Of a stretch of 10,979 nucleotides of DNA, positions 1 to 6,272 are shown piece by piece. The notes beneath the pieces are model-generated. The model did not search any database. It saw only the letters and a list, made by a program, of their open reading frames with translations, and was not told the DNA's origin. Position 1 is the first letter of the stretch; every line of letters starts with the position of its first letter. A program made the position numbers and the translations under genes. Location: the NCBI GenBank assembly GCA_963934015.1, contig CAWVWT010000036.1:1-10979 (forward strand). Reading direction: 5' to 3'. The stretch comes from MGIIb-P sp963934015 (GTDB taxonomy: Archaea > Thermoplasmatota > Poseidoniia > Poseidoniales > Thalassarchaeaceae).

Positions 1-30
1 CAATGGATGGTAAATGAATCCTGATTAGAG

Positions 31-117
31 TGGTGCAGGGGGCAGGATTTGAACCTGCGAACCGCTGAGGACTGGGACCTAAACCCAGCGCCGTTGACCA
101 AGCTTGGCAACCCCTGC
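31..117 (-). tRNA. tRNA-Leu, anticodon UAG
   Basis: Read on the minus strand, the sequence folds as a class II tRNA without an intron. The acceptor arm GCAGGGG (117-111) pairs with CCCCTGC (41-35), followed by discriminator A and an encoded CCA (33-31). The D-arm has a GCC/GGC stem. The anticodon arm is CTGGG-TTTAGGT-CCCAG, giving anticodon TAG (plus positions 79-81), which reads CUA leucine codons. The T-arm is GCAGG-TTCAAAT-CCTGC. About 13 bases between the anticodon and T arms form the enlarged variable region expected of tRNA-Leu. The gene is divergent from gpsA, with about 95 bases between them. A weak AT-containing stretch near 141-149 might be its TATA box, but it is not convincing. 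Confidence 0.96.
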
Positions 118-211
118 TTGACCTCCGCTCCTCAACTCATCTCTTAGAATGTAGCGATAGAGGCCGTAGAATAGGCAACGGTCAAATGCTCTAGGTATGG
201 CAGCCCGATTC

Positions 212-1216
212 ATGTCCAGAATTGCAGTTCTCGGCCTCGGCAATTGGGGTACGGCTCTTGCACTGAGTTGGGCCAACGACTCGCATCACGTCACTGGATG
301 GACTGTTGAGGAAGAAGTCTACGCTTCAATCATGGAAACTGGAGAGAATACAAAGTATCTCCCAGGAATGCAATTGAATATCGATGTCACCATGGATATT
401 GGTGTAGCAATCGAAGCCAGTGAATTGATTGTACTGGCACTTCCCAGTGGCGTTATTCTCTCGGTAGTAGAAGATATAATTCCGCATTTGAGACCCTCGC
501 ATGTTATCCTCGATCTTGCCAAAGGGCTAGCGCCACCCGAAGAAGAAGGGTCTGGCCTCATTTCAGAGGCTATTGAAGCAAAGTTTGTACGAGCGGGGCT
601 CAGTAATTCGGTGGTCGTTTTGACAGGGCCGACCATCGCTCCAGAGGTGGCCCGTGGTGTGATCACCACAGCGATGGTTGCTGGACATGATATTTCGGTG
701 GCCAAGCGAGTGGCGGATCGCCTCTCAACAGACTCGATTATATTGGTTCCAAGTGAAGATGCTGTGGGTTGTGAATTGTGGGGTGCGTTCAAGAATACTG
801 TTGCCCTATCCTGCGGTGTGGTCGATGGACTGCGCGATAGTATAGGTGGAGACAATCTCAAGGCCGCACTGATTACGATTGGATTCGCAGAGGGGCAGAG
901 ATTGCTTCCGATGATGGGTGCACAACCGGAGACGGGGTTTGGACCGGCAGGTTTGGGCGACCTGTATGTGACTAGTGCCAGTCCACGCTCACGAAATCGT
1001 ACCCTCGGTGAAAAGTTAGGATCTGGAAAATCACTTGAAGAATCTCTTGGTGAGATGCACATGGTAGCAGAAGGGGTGCGTGCAGCGCGAATGTTCGCCG
1101 AAAAGGCAGCATCAATCGGTTGTGATGTTCCCTTCATCAATTCGCTATGCGCATTGCTCGACGGGGCTATTTCGGCTGATGAATGCGTGCGCTCAATGGC
1201 TGAATCTCTAGTGTGA
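212..1216 (+). CDS. gpsA: NAD(P)-dependent glycerol-3-phosphate dehydrogenase
   Basis: GpsA interconverts dihydroxyacetone phosphate and sn-glycerol-3-phosphate in the cytoplasm, which is the entry to bacterial-type phospholipid backbones. Numbered from ATG 212 (334 residues), it has the Rossmann motif GLGNWG at 8-13, a conserved lysine in LAKG (about 104), the GPT motif at 139-141, the catalytic-type lysine in AFKN (about 194), AGLGDL at about 246-251, and the substrate-phosphate-binding RSRNR segment at about 260-264. All of these line up with the E. coli enzyme as I remember it, and the length is normal for the family. An in-frame ATG at 197 would add MAARF. I prefer 212 because the family normally starts just before this IAVLGLG strand, but 197 has a TAGAATAG about 27 bases upstream that could serve a leaderless start. 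A 33-base gap follows, then another plus-strand gene, so the two are probably cotranscribed. Most archaea use G1P dehydrogenase instead, so this enzyme is notable if the host is archaeal. Confidence 0.96.
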   Translation: MSRIAVLGLGNWGTALALSWANDSHHVTGWTVEEEVYASIMETGENTKYLPGMQLNIDVTMDIGVAIEASELIVLALPSGVILSVVEDIIPHLRPSHVILDLAKGLAPPEEEGSGLISEAIEAKFVRAGLSNSVVVLTGPTIAPEVARGVITTAMVAGHDISVAKRVADRLSTDSIILVPSEDAVGCELWGAFKNTVALSCGVVDGLRDSIGGDNLKAALITIGFAEGQRLLPMMGAQPETGFGPAGLGDLYVTSASPRSRNRTLGEKLGSGKSLEESLGEMHMVAEGVRAARMFAEKAASIGCDVPFINSLCALLDGAISADECVRSMAESLV

Positions 1217-1249
1217 AAGCCTCAAGGCCCTCGACCGAGTGGCAGTTGT

Positions 1250-1471
1250 ATGGCCTTTGAGGACTTGACCGAATTTGAGACTCGTTTATTCGAGTGGATT
1301 CGCCAATCCGATTTCGAAGAGGTGCCTTGGAAGGCTGCTCGGGCAGCGAAGGCGTTCAAAGTCAGCGTTGACGAAGTGAACGAAGCACTCGCGGCCCTGA
1401 CCGGCAAAGTCCCACACAACATCTACGTCCACTATGAGGATGGAGCGATTCGAATCACTGCAGAACGCTGA
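1250..1471 (+). CDS. small hypothetical protein, possible winged-helix fold
   Basis: This is a 73-residue acidic/basic soluble protein without a signal peptide or membrane segment. I do not recognise the family. By eye it has three amphipathic helices (about 8-21, 26-39 and 41-54) followed by a short beta-hairpin (about 56-71, containing NIYVHYEDGAIRI). That order of helix-helix-helix-hairpin matches a minimal winged helix, so DNA binding or a protein-protein wHTH role is possible but unproven. It starts 33 bases after gpsA, with only a weak GAGTGG about 8 bases upstream of its ATG, which suggests translation from a shared message. Its stop lies 5 bases before the stop of the convergent minus-strand operon, so the two transcripts must overlap or end inside each other's coding region. 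No terminator-like T-run is visible at this junction. Confidence 0.8.
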   Translation: MAFEDLTEFETRLFEWIRQSDFEEVPWKAARAAKAFKVSVDEVNEALAALTGKVPHNIYVHYEDGAIRITAER

Positions 1472-1476
1472 TCGCT

Positions 1477-2397
1477 TCAATACAACTGAATGCTTTCAGC
1501 ACCTTTCACCTTGATATTCTCAAAAGTTACTGTGATGTTGAGGTGACAATTCGACTCACATATCGAATATCCATTCTCATGGATCCGAATAACTTCAGAT
1601 GGAGACCAAACCAAATCATCATCAACGATAATGCATGGTGAGGTTTGAATCAAATTTGGATTGTCGATGGCGGGAATCGGTTCACCTGATAACCAAGAAA
1701 CGATGAGGGTGACGTGACGTGAATCATCATCTTGATTGTAGTAATTCAAAAATTGTATTTTGTAAGTTGTCGAACCTTCATCGATAATGTATACCTGATT
1801 TAGAGGTTCGACTCTATGGGTAGATATGTCGTATTCGTACCACTCCAAGCGTGCAGAAGTGTCATTGCTGAAATTACCAGCTGGGATTTCTGTCAATTGA
1901 TTGAATTCGATGTTTTCCACAAGCATCCAGGATAAATTATCTCCAAGAAAAATGTCGGTCTTCGAAAATTGAAGAGAAAAATTAGATGAAACTGTTTCCA
2001 CCATATTACCCAGAGAAATGGTCGTAAAGTTAGATTCGGAGGTGGCATCAACCACGAGGGTGAATGTTTGACCATCCGCATTCAACTTGGCTTGCACTTT
2101 TCCAGTGTCTTGGGGTACAGAAGAAAGTCCCCCCAACGTACAATCATATTCGTTGGTTTCATCAATAAGTGTGACTGTTGTAAATGCCCAATCGAGTTGT
2201 TCGTTACCACTGTCAAATTCAAGCGATAATAAATGGTCTGTTGTTCCATTAGATACAGCCGCTTCATCGTCTTCTACAGCAAAAGTATTGCTTGTACCCA
2301 AATCAGATTCATACGATGATACCAGATAATACCAATACCCAGAACCGAGAATTACAGCACAAAGGGTGGCAATGAGAACTTTCTTCCACGAGTCCAA
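1477..2397 (-). CDS. membrane-anchored extracellular protein of unknown function, last gene of phnDCE-like operon
   Basis: The product is 306 residues. A positively charged N-terminus (DSWKK) and one hydrophobic helix (about 7-27) form a signal anchor, followed by an outside domain rich in Asp, Glu, Ser, Thr and Asn with several N-x-S/T sequons (for example NGT, NFT, NFS, NDT, NIT). The body looks all-beta, with alternating hydrophobic strands such as FTLVVDA and HVTLIVSWL. Four cysteines (EYDC, SPCI, ICESNC) could form disulfides. I do not recognise the family. The start is TTG at 2397, chosen because GAGGTG (2403-2408) sits 5 bases upstream and overlaps the stop region of phnE, whose stop is only 2 bases away. 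That spacing indicates translational coupling. Its position suggests an accessory role in uptake, perhaps a second surface binding or scaffold component, but this is inference. Confidence 0.85.
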   Translation of the reverse strand: MDSWKKVLIATLCAVILGSGYWYYLVSSYESDLGTSNTFAVEDDEAAVSNGTTDHLLSLEFDSGNEQLDWAFTTVTLIDETNEYDCTLGGLSSVPQDTGKVQAKLNADGQTFTLVVDATSESNFTTISLGNMVETVSSNFSLQFSKTDIFLGDNLSWMLVENIEFNQLTEIPAGNFSNDTSARLEWYEYDISTHRVEPLNQVYIIDEGSTTYKIQFLNYYNQDDDSRHVTLIVSWLSGEPIPAIDNPNLIQTSPCIIVDDDLVWSPSEVIRIHENGYSICESNCHLNITVTFENIKVKGAESIQLY

Positions 2398-2399
2398 GT

Positions 2400-3299
2400 C
2401 TACACCTCACGTTTGGTGAAAAATGGTATAATTTCACGCCAACGTGCTCTCGGCGCATGTGTTTCACTGTCCATGAAACGATGTCTGATGCTCAAAGAAA
2501 TCTGATCGATGATGACGACTGCAACGTAAATCACGATGATCAGTGCCAGAGCGCGATCATACCTCGAGAACACGCCCAGATAATTGTTCAGATACCACCC
2601 GATGCCTCCGGCTCCGACCAAGCCAATGACTGAACCATGGCGGATGTTATACTCAAACATGAAGAGAATTTGGCTCAAAATGGCATTGCTTGCTTCAGGG
2701 AGGGCGAAATAACGGGCAATCTGCCATCTCGGTAAACCCATTGCTCGGGCCGCCTCTAAGGGATGGCGACTGACACCCTCGAGAGCTTCATACTGCAATT
2801 TTCCGAGGTAGCCAACCGTGTAGAGTGTCATTGCAAGTACACCCGCAAGGGGACCTGGGCCAAACATAATCACGAAAATCAAAGCCCAAACAAGAGATGG
2901 GAGAACACGTAATCCAGCGAGGAAGTGGCGAGTGATTGTGGAAAGCCAAATCGGTGAAAGATTGTGAGCAGCCATCATCGACAGTGGAAGGGAAAGCAGC
3001 ATTCCAAAGAGTGTTGCCAAGAATGCAATTTCAATTGTTTCCATCAACCCATGAATCGCTGCACTGCAAGCCCAATCCGCCTCCCATGTGCATTTGGTTT
3101 GTGACCATGATGCCCGATCGGTAACAACGCTGAAATCGGGAGGGAACATTTCAGACCAAAGAATTCCAGCATTTCCCCAAGCTTGGCCTAAGTTGTCGAT
3201 TGTGATACCCAGCTTGTTCGAAATCAGAATTGCAAGAATGACTATTCCCGTGTAGACGATTAGGCTTGGGCGCTTTTGTAGATGTTGAATGATTTTCAC
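2400..3299 (-). CDS. phnE: PhnE-like ABC transporter permease
   Basis: This is the membrane-spanning subunit of an importer of the phosphonate/phosphite (PhnE, BPD_transp_1) type; 299 residues is ordinary for the family. Hydrophobic segments lie at about 13-30, 88-110, 133-165, 205-215, 224-242 and 251-268. The EAA loop that contacts the ATPase is clear at about 171-189 (EALEGV...EAARAMGLP), followed by ARYFALPEA. An unusual feature is the stretch between the first two helices (about 31-86), a long outside loop containing two cysteines (KCTWEADWAC) that may form a disulfide. The start is GTG at 3299, overlapping the phnC stop by four bases (GTGA), with a strong GGAGGTGA at 3304-3311. Substrate cannot be read from the sequence. 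The symbol reflects family, not proven specificity. Confidence 0.92.
   Translation of the reverse strand: MKIIQHLQKRPSLIVYTGIVILAILISNKLGITIDNLGQAWGNAGILWSEMFPPDFSVVTDRASWSQTKCTWEADWACSAAIHGLMETIEIAFLATLFGMLLSLPLSMMAAHNLSPIWLSTITRHFLAGLRVLPSLVWALIFVIMFGPGPLAGVLAMTLYTVGYLGKLQYEALEGVSRHPLEAARAMGLPRWQIARYFALPEASNAILSQILFMFEYNIRHGSVIGLVGAGGIGWYLNNYLGVFSRYDRALALIIVIYVAVVIIDQISLSIRHRFMDSETHAPRARWREIIPFFTKREV
2403..2408 (-). promoter_or_regulatory. ribosome binding site fixing a TTG start
   Basis: GAGGTG at the very end of phnE is five bases upstream of TTG 2397. It supports the TTG as the start of the last operon gene, for which no nearby ATG fits as well. Confidence 0.75.
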
Positions 3300-3958
3300 A
3301 CATTCACCTCCTCAATACGAACACCCTTCACTTGGAGAACGCGGTCACAAAATGTTGCGACTCGAACAGGATTGTGGTCTACAATAATGATGGCTATGTT
3401 ACTCTCTTTGGCTAATTTTTGAATGAGTTCAATGATTTCTTTTGCCGTTTCAGAATCGAGTTCCCCTAGGCATTCATCAGCAAGAAGTAGGGAGGGATTT
3501 TGGACCATTGAACGAGCAATTGCCACCCGTTGTTGCTGCCCACCAGAGAGTTGACTAATGGAATCCAATACCTTGTCTGAAAGTCCTACTGCCTCGATTG
3601 CATCCCGGGCTGATTGTCGTAATTCAGCACCGGGTAGAGAGAATAATGTCTGCCAGAATGGTGCTCTAGCAAGAGCTCCCATCATAACATTGTAACCTAC
3701 GTTCTGGTGATTGATCAATCCGAGTCGTTGTGGAATGTATCCAATTTCCCCCTTTTCATTCGGTACATCGATATCCCCTGAAATTGGGGGTAGTAAACCT
3801 GCGATGGTTCGTAGTAAGGTACTCTTTCCAATTCCCGAACGCCCGATAACTCCAATGATCTCCCCGGGGTGAACTTCGAGGTTCACATCGACGAGTAATG
3901 GATTGTCCATCTCAAAGCCAATCACAGCCTGTCGAATACTGAGAATTGGTCCCGGCAT
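3296..3958 (-). CDS. phnC: PhnC-like ABC transporter ATP-binding protein
   Basis: This is the cytoplasmic ATPase that powers the PhnE-like permease. Numbered from ATG 3958 (220 residues), it carries Walker A GRSGIGKST at 39-47, the Q-loop glutamine in YIPQR (about 77), the ABC signature LSGGQQQR at 137-144, Walker B LLLADE at 157-162, and the switch histidine in VDHN (about 195). The family usually has a proline after the Walker B glutamate (DEP); here it is cysteine (DECLGELD). The protein is a little short for PhnC, which usually runs about 250 residues. A TTG lies directly upstream at 3961; I chose the ATG, and no strong ribosome site separates them. The gene ends in a 4-base overlap with phnE and follows the binding-protein gene after an 84-base gap containing a perfect hairpin. 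Confidence 0.92.
   Translation of the reverse strand: MPGPILSIRQAVIGFEMDNPLLVDVNLEVHPGEIIGVIGRSGIGKSTLLRTIAGLLPPISGDIDVPNEKGEIGYIPQRLGLINHQNVGYNVMMGALARAPFWQTLFSLPGAELRQSARDAIEAVGLSDKVLDSISQLSGGQQQRVAIARSMVQNPSLLLADECLGELDSETAKEIIELIQKLAKESNIAIIIVDHNPVRVATFCDRVLQVKGVRIEEVNV
3304..3311 (-). promoter_or_regulatory. strong ribosome binding site of phnE
   Basis: GGAGGTGA on the minus strand lies within the last codons of phnC, four bases before the GTG start at 3299. It fixes that start and implies coupled translation of phnC and phnE. Confidence 0.85.
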
Positions 3959-3998
3959 CAAATTGTCCGACCCCTAACCCCTTTTTGAAACATAGGCA

Positions 3999-4024
3999 CG
4001 GCCCAGCCCTATAGGGCTGGGCCG
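3999..4024 (-). promoter_or_regulatory. perfect GC-rich stem-loop between phnD and phnC
   Basis: GGCCCAGCCCTA is followed immediately by its exact reverse complement (4000-4023), and a C-G pair extends the stem at 3999/4024. This gives an 11-pair stem with a TATA loop, or a fully symmetric 24-base palindrome. It starts about 19 bases after the phnD stop. No T-run follows on the minus strand, so it does not look like a complete terminator. Similar hairpins after binding-protein genes in other ABC operons protect the upstream message and make the receptor more abundant than the permease, and I infer that role here. A DNA-level operator is the alternative. Confidence 0.75.
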
Positions 4025-4042
4025 GATTTCCATGTTTTCGAC

Positions 4043-5341
4043 TCAACTGCTGTGCTTATCTTCGAAGTATGCGTCGATCCCAGGGATGCTCGCAATGGCA
4101 TCACTGTACGAACCAAGGTGGTCTTGACTGTTGACGGTTGTAACCGCACCACTATTCTCAAGGACATTCTTGAGAATCTCTCCACCACATGTGTTCTGGG
4201 CAACATCTGCAACTTGATGGGTTGCCACACTGTAGCATCCAGTGACCTGGGTTGCACCATAATTGACGTAGTAACTGAATGCTTCACATTCTTCCTGAGA
4301 CATATTCCCATCAGTTGCGTGAGTCCCACTGTTGTAGCAACCAGTGAATGAAGATCCATCCTGCATGGTATGGTTCTCCAAATACATGTACGATGCACAA
4401 TTCGTTGCATTGTCGCCTGATACTGCATGAGACACCATATTGTAGCAAATATCCTGTCCATCAGGTAGAGAGTAATTTTCGACCCACATCTCACTACTCA
4501 TTGCAAGCATAGATGCAACGAAAGCATCTTGTTTGGCTGGATTTCGCTCGGCGTCGGCCCACATCACAGGGTGCGTTGGCACTTGTCCGAAGGCGGGCTC
4601 AAGCATTCTGTATCCATCGCGATCTAAGCACCATTCATTGCCTTCGCAGTGATCTTCGTATGACGATGTTTTTGCAAACGCAACATCCCCTACGCCCGCA
4701 GTCATACATTCAAATGCACCCCCGTAGCCATAGTATTGAGCGCCTTTTTCGGGAATTGTAGCCACATCGAAATGACCCTCGATAGTAGTACGCAAGGATT
4801 CGATATCATCTGGATTTCCCAATACGTCGACCATTCCTTCTCCGATCATGTAACCCATTGGCATTAGCATGCCTGCAGATTTCAGCCAACCTGTATGGCA
4901 GGAATTGTTTCCTTCCAATTGCTCAAGAGTGGTAATGTTGGAACTGTTAAGCACCCATGCTGCTGCTGTGTAGTAAGTGCTCCCATCTGACTTTGTGTCA
5001 GCAAGAATGGCTTCAAGACCATGGGACTTCCAACCAACGAAGGCTGCACCCCCATCCAAGAAGGCTGCATCAGCATGGCCAAATCGAACGGCCTCAATTG
5101 CTGCATTTGAACTGGAAATAGGGTAGATTTCAACCTCATATCCAGAGTGTTCAGCAATATAATTCGCCATCAATTGAGGATTTGTATCAGGATTATCATA
5201 ATCGTCCTTCACAGTATATGCAAGGCGAATGATGTTGCTATCATCTACCTCTTCAGCACTATCACCCAAGCAGCCAGCAAAAGCTGTTGTCATCAACAAA
5301 CAAACCACCATTGCATTCTTCAAATTTTCATTTCTCTTCAT
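4043..5341 (-). CDS. phnD: PhnD-like substrate-binding lipoprotein with a cysteine-rich triple-repeat insertion
   Basis: This is the extracellular solute receptor of the adjacent ABC importer (432 residues; typical PhnD proteins are about 300-350). The N-terminus has a basic start, a hydrophobic core and a lipobox AFAGC, with Cys24 as the lipidated residue. Residues about 37-290 match the type 2 periplasmic-binding fold of PhnD: IRLAYTV, a helix with PQLMANYIAEHSGYEV, and AAIEAVRFGHADAAFLDGGAAFVG, followed by the second lobe with GVGDVAFAKTSSYED. Extra cysteines at 148, 212, 232 and 238 suggest disulfides. Residues 299 to about 390 hold three tandem C-x5-H-x(9-10)-C units absent from ordinary PhnD as I know it; the last about 40 residues (DHLGSYSDAIASIPGIDAYF) look like the family's normal end. 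It is first in the operon, behind an operator-rich promoter. Phosphonate or phosphite is the family expectation, but specificity is unproven. Confidence 0.9.
   Translation of the reverse strand: MKRNENLKNAMVVCLLMTTAFAGCLGDSAEEVDDSNIIRLAYTVKDDYDNPDTNPQLMANYIAEHSGYEVEIYPISSSNAAIEAVRFGHADAAFLDGGAAFVGWKSHGLEAILADTKSDGSTYYTAAAWVLNSSNITTLEQLEGNNSCHTGWLKSAGMLMPMGYMIGEGMVDVLGNPDDIESLRTTIEGHFDVATIPEKGAQYYGYGGAFECMTAGVGDVAFAKTSSYEDHCEGNEWCLDRDGYRMLEPAFGQVPTHPVMWADAERNPAKQDAFVASMLAMSSEMWVENYSLPDGQDICYNMVSHAVSGDNATNCASYMYLENHTMQDGSSFTGCYNSGTHATDGNMSQEECEAFSYYVNYGATQVTGCYSVATHQVADVAQNTCGGEILKNVLENSGAVTTVNSQDHLGSYSDAIASIPGIDAYFEDKHSS
4187..4447 (-). repeat. three tandem C-x5-H-x(9-10)-C protein repeats within the PhnD-like gene
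   Basis: In the 432-residue protein the units begin at C299, C335 and C369, each followed by tyrosine (CY). The histidines are at 305, 341 and 375, and the closing cysteines at 315, 352 and 385. The C-to-H distance is exactly 6 in all three, H-to-C is 10, 11 and 10, and the unit period is 36 then 34 residues. Units one and two share CYN, and a TG precedes CY in units two and three. The DNA is diverged, so this is an old duplication rather than a recent slippage event. Confidence 0.85.
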
Positions 5342-5357
5342 AGATCCACATCCAATT

Positions 5358-5375
5358 TTAGGTTACCCTTAACCT
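5358..5375 (-). promoter_or_regulatory. operator-like inverted repeat 1 (DtxR/IdeR-box-like)
   Basis: The plus strand reads TTAGGTTACCCTTAACCT. AGGTTA (5360-5365) and TAACCT (5370-5375) are exact inverted arms separated by four bases. The left eight bases equal the left end of the DtxR/IdeR consensus TTAGGTTAGSCTAACCTAA, but the spacer is one base longer. It lies over the expected transcription start, where a bound protein would block RNA polymerase. Confidence 0.6.
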
Positions 5376-5389
5376 CGTCGCACTGAAAT

Positions 5390-5400
5390 TTATCTATAAG
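5390..5400 (-). promoter_or_regulatory. candidate TATA box of the phnDCE-like operon
   Basis: The minus strand reads CTTATAGATAA. Its centre is about 55 bases upstream of the phnD ATG, so transcription would start near 5370 and leave a leader of about 30 bases. This is the only AT-rich TATA-like stretch of the right shape between the flanking genes, and it is bracketed by two operator-like repeats. The ribosome site ahead of the ATG is weak (GTGGATCT). Assignment is by inspection only. Confidence 0.55.
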
Positions 5401-5401
5401 G

Positions 5402-5417
5402 TTTAGGTTACCCTAAA
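5402..5417 (-). promoter_or_regulatory. operator-like inverted repeat 2 (DtxR/IdeR-box-like)
   Basis: TTTAGG-TTAC-CCTAAA has exact 6-base inverted arms. The outer bases ATAAG (5396-5400) and CTTAT (5420-5424) extend the symmetry imperfectly. It shares the 13-mer TTTAGGTTACCCT with repeat 1, and 14 of 19 bases with the DtxR/IdeR consensus by hand alignment. It sits directly upstream of the candidate TATA box, where TFB would contact DNA. Confidence 0.6.
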
Positions 5418-5423
5418 TTCTTA

Positions 5424-5433
5424 TTTTAGGTTA
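5424..5433 (-). promoter_or_regulatory. third operator half-site
   Basis: TTTTAGGTTA repeats the ten bases that start operator 1 (5356-5365). It is the third copy of the octamer TTAGGTTA in the same orientation, with copies spaced 45 and 23 bases apart. No good inverted partner follows, so it may be a weak or accessory site. It lies a few bases beyond the stop codon of the upstream ABC-2 permease. Confidence 0.4.
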
Positions 5434-5438
5434 TATGA

Positions 5439-6272
5439 TTAGGGTCGCATATGCTCGATTCTCTTCAAAAACACCATTGTTGGAGCCATGAACCAAACGA
5501 TAGCAGATAGCCAGATAGATTTTGATGAAAGGTGTGGTTGGTTGACCGAAGCAAGTTGGGTCTCCATCAACAATTGATAAACACCATTCGGACTAAACAA
5601 ATCGGTCTTCTCTTGGATTTGATCAAAAGCCATTGAGGTCGTGTCGGTGATATCTACGCCCATTGATTGGGCAACGATGAGAGTTGGGATCAGCCAGAGG
5701 AATACGAAGAATAGCCAGGTGCCTACACCGAGCGTGACGGAAGCTCCGACATCTCTCGCCATAGATGAGGCAAGAAGCTGCAAGCAGGTGTACCACCACA
5801 GCAAGAGTCCGGTGGAAATGATGAACATAGATAGATCACCAAATTCGGGCCAAACACCCATCTGTCGATGAATTAAGGCAGCACCGACAATAATCCCAGT
5901 GGTTGTCGGAATCATCGCAGCCAACCATACTCCCAAGAGTTGGGACCAAGCATAATCAGATCGCGCCATAGGTTGCGATAGATCAATGGCCAACTCACCT
6001 GTCAATCGCCGCTTACTGATCGAATCAAAACCAAGTAACACTACACTAAGCGTAGAAATGAATACAACAAATGTGCTTGAAAGAAACAAAACCTCTGCTG
6101 GTGAATGGACTGACAAACCAGCCGGAACAATTCTTGAATCTGCCAAACCCCAACATGCTGCGCAGAGAATGAAAATGACCAAAGGTGCTAAAATAATCAT
6201 ACGTTGACTTCTAACGTGTCTCTTGGTATCTTGAAGGGCAACTGCCCAAATGGTTTGTAGCCGGTTACGCAT
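5439..6272 (-). CDS. ABC-2 type transporter permease
   Basis: This is the membrane subunit of an ABC exporter, paired with the ATPase gene directly upstream. From ATG 6272 it is 277 residues. A short cytoplasmic N-terminus (MRNRLQTIWAVALQDTKRHVRSQRM) is followed by about six hydrophobic segments: about 26-45 (IILAPLVIFILCAACW), 60-82, 108-132, 146-170, 178-202 and 250-268. The motif LTGELAIDLSQPMARSDYAWSQLLG after the second helix is the usual ABC-2 cytoplasmic loop, with a QPMARS/QPISR-like core. I chose 6272, not the upstream in-frame position 6314, because GGAGGTG lies seven bases upstream and the start overlaps the ATPase stop by eight bases. Cargo is unknown; ABC-2 systems export lipids, polysaccharides, drugs or copper-related substrates. 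I see no iron or metal motif. Confidence 0.9.
   Translation of the reverse strand: MRNRLQTIWAVALQDTKRHVRSQRMIILAPLVIFILCAACWGLADSRIVPAGLSVHSPAEVLFLSSTFVVFISTLSVVLLGFDSISKRRLTGELAIDLSQPMARSDYAWSQLLGVWLAAMIPTTTGIIVGAALIHRQMGVWPEFGDLSMFIISTGLLLWWYTCLQLLASSMARDVGASVTLGVGTWLFFVFLWLIPTLIVAQSMGVDITDTTSMAFDQIQEKTDLFSPNGVYQLLMETQLASVNQPHLSSKSIWLSAIVWFMAPTMVFLKRIEHMRP

Noticed and set aside
79..276. 65-residue minus-strand frame over the tRNA
   Set aside because: It runs through the tRNA and the start of gpsA and has no protein-like features.
319..1140. 273-residue open frame antisense to gpsA
   Set aside because: It is a shadow of a very well supported gene, is rich in Ser, Pro and Thr with no family resemblance, and has no independent start signal.
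3969..3986. CCCCTAACCCCT direct repeat upstream of phnC as a telomere-like or operator element
   Set aside because: It is short and low in complexity, and lacks the inverted symmetry seen in the 5358-5417 sites.
4009..4494. 161-residue frame on the phnD strand in another phase
   Set aside because: It lies inside the PhnD-like gene, whose product has clear lipoprotein and fold features. The frame begins or ends in the hairpin and is unlike any family I know.
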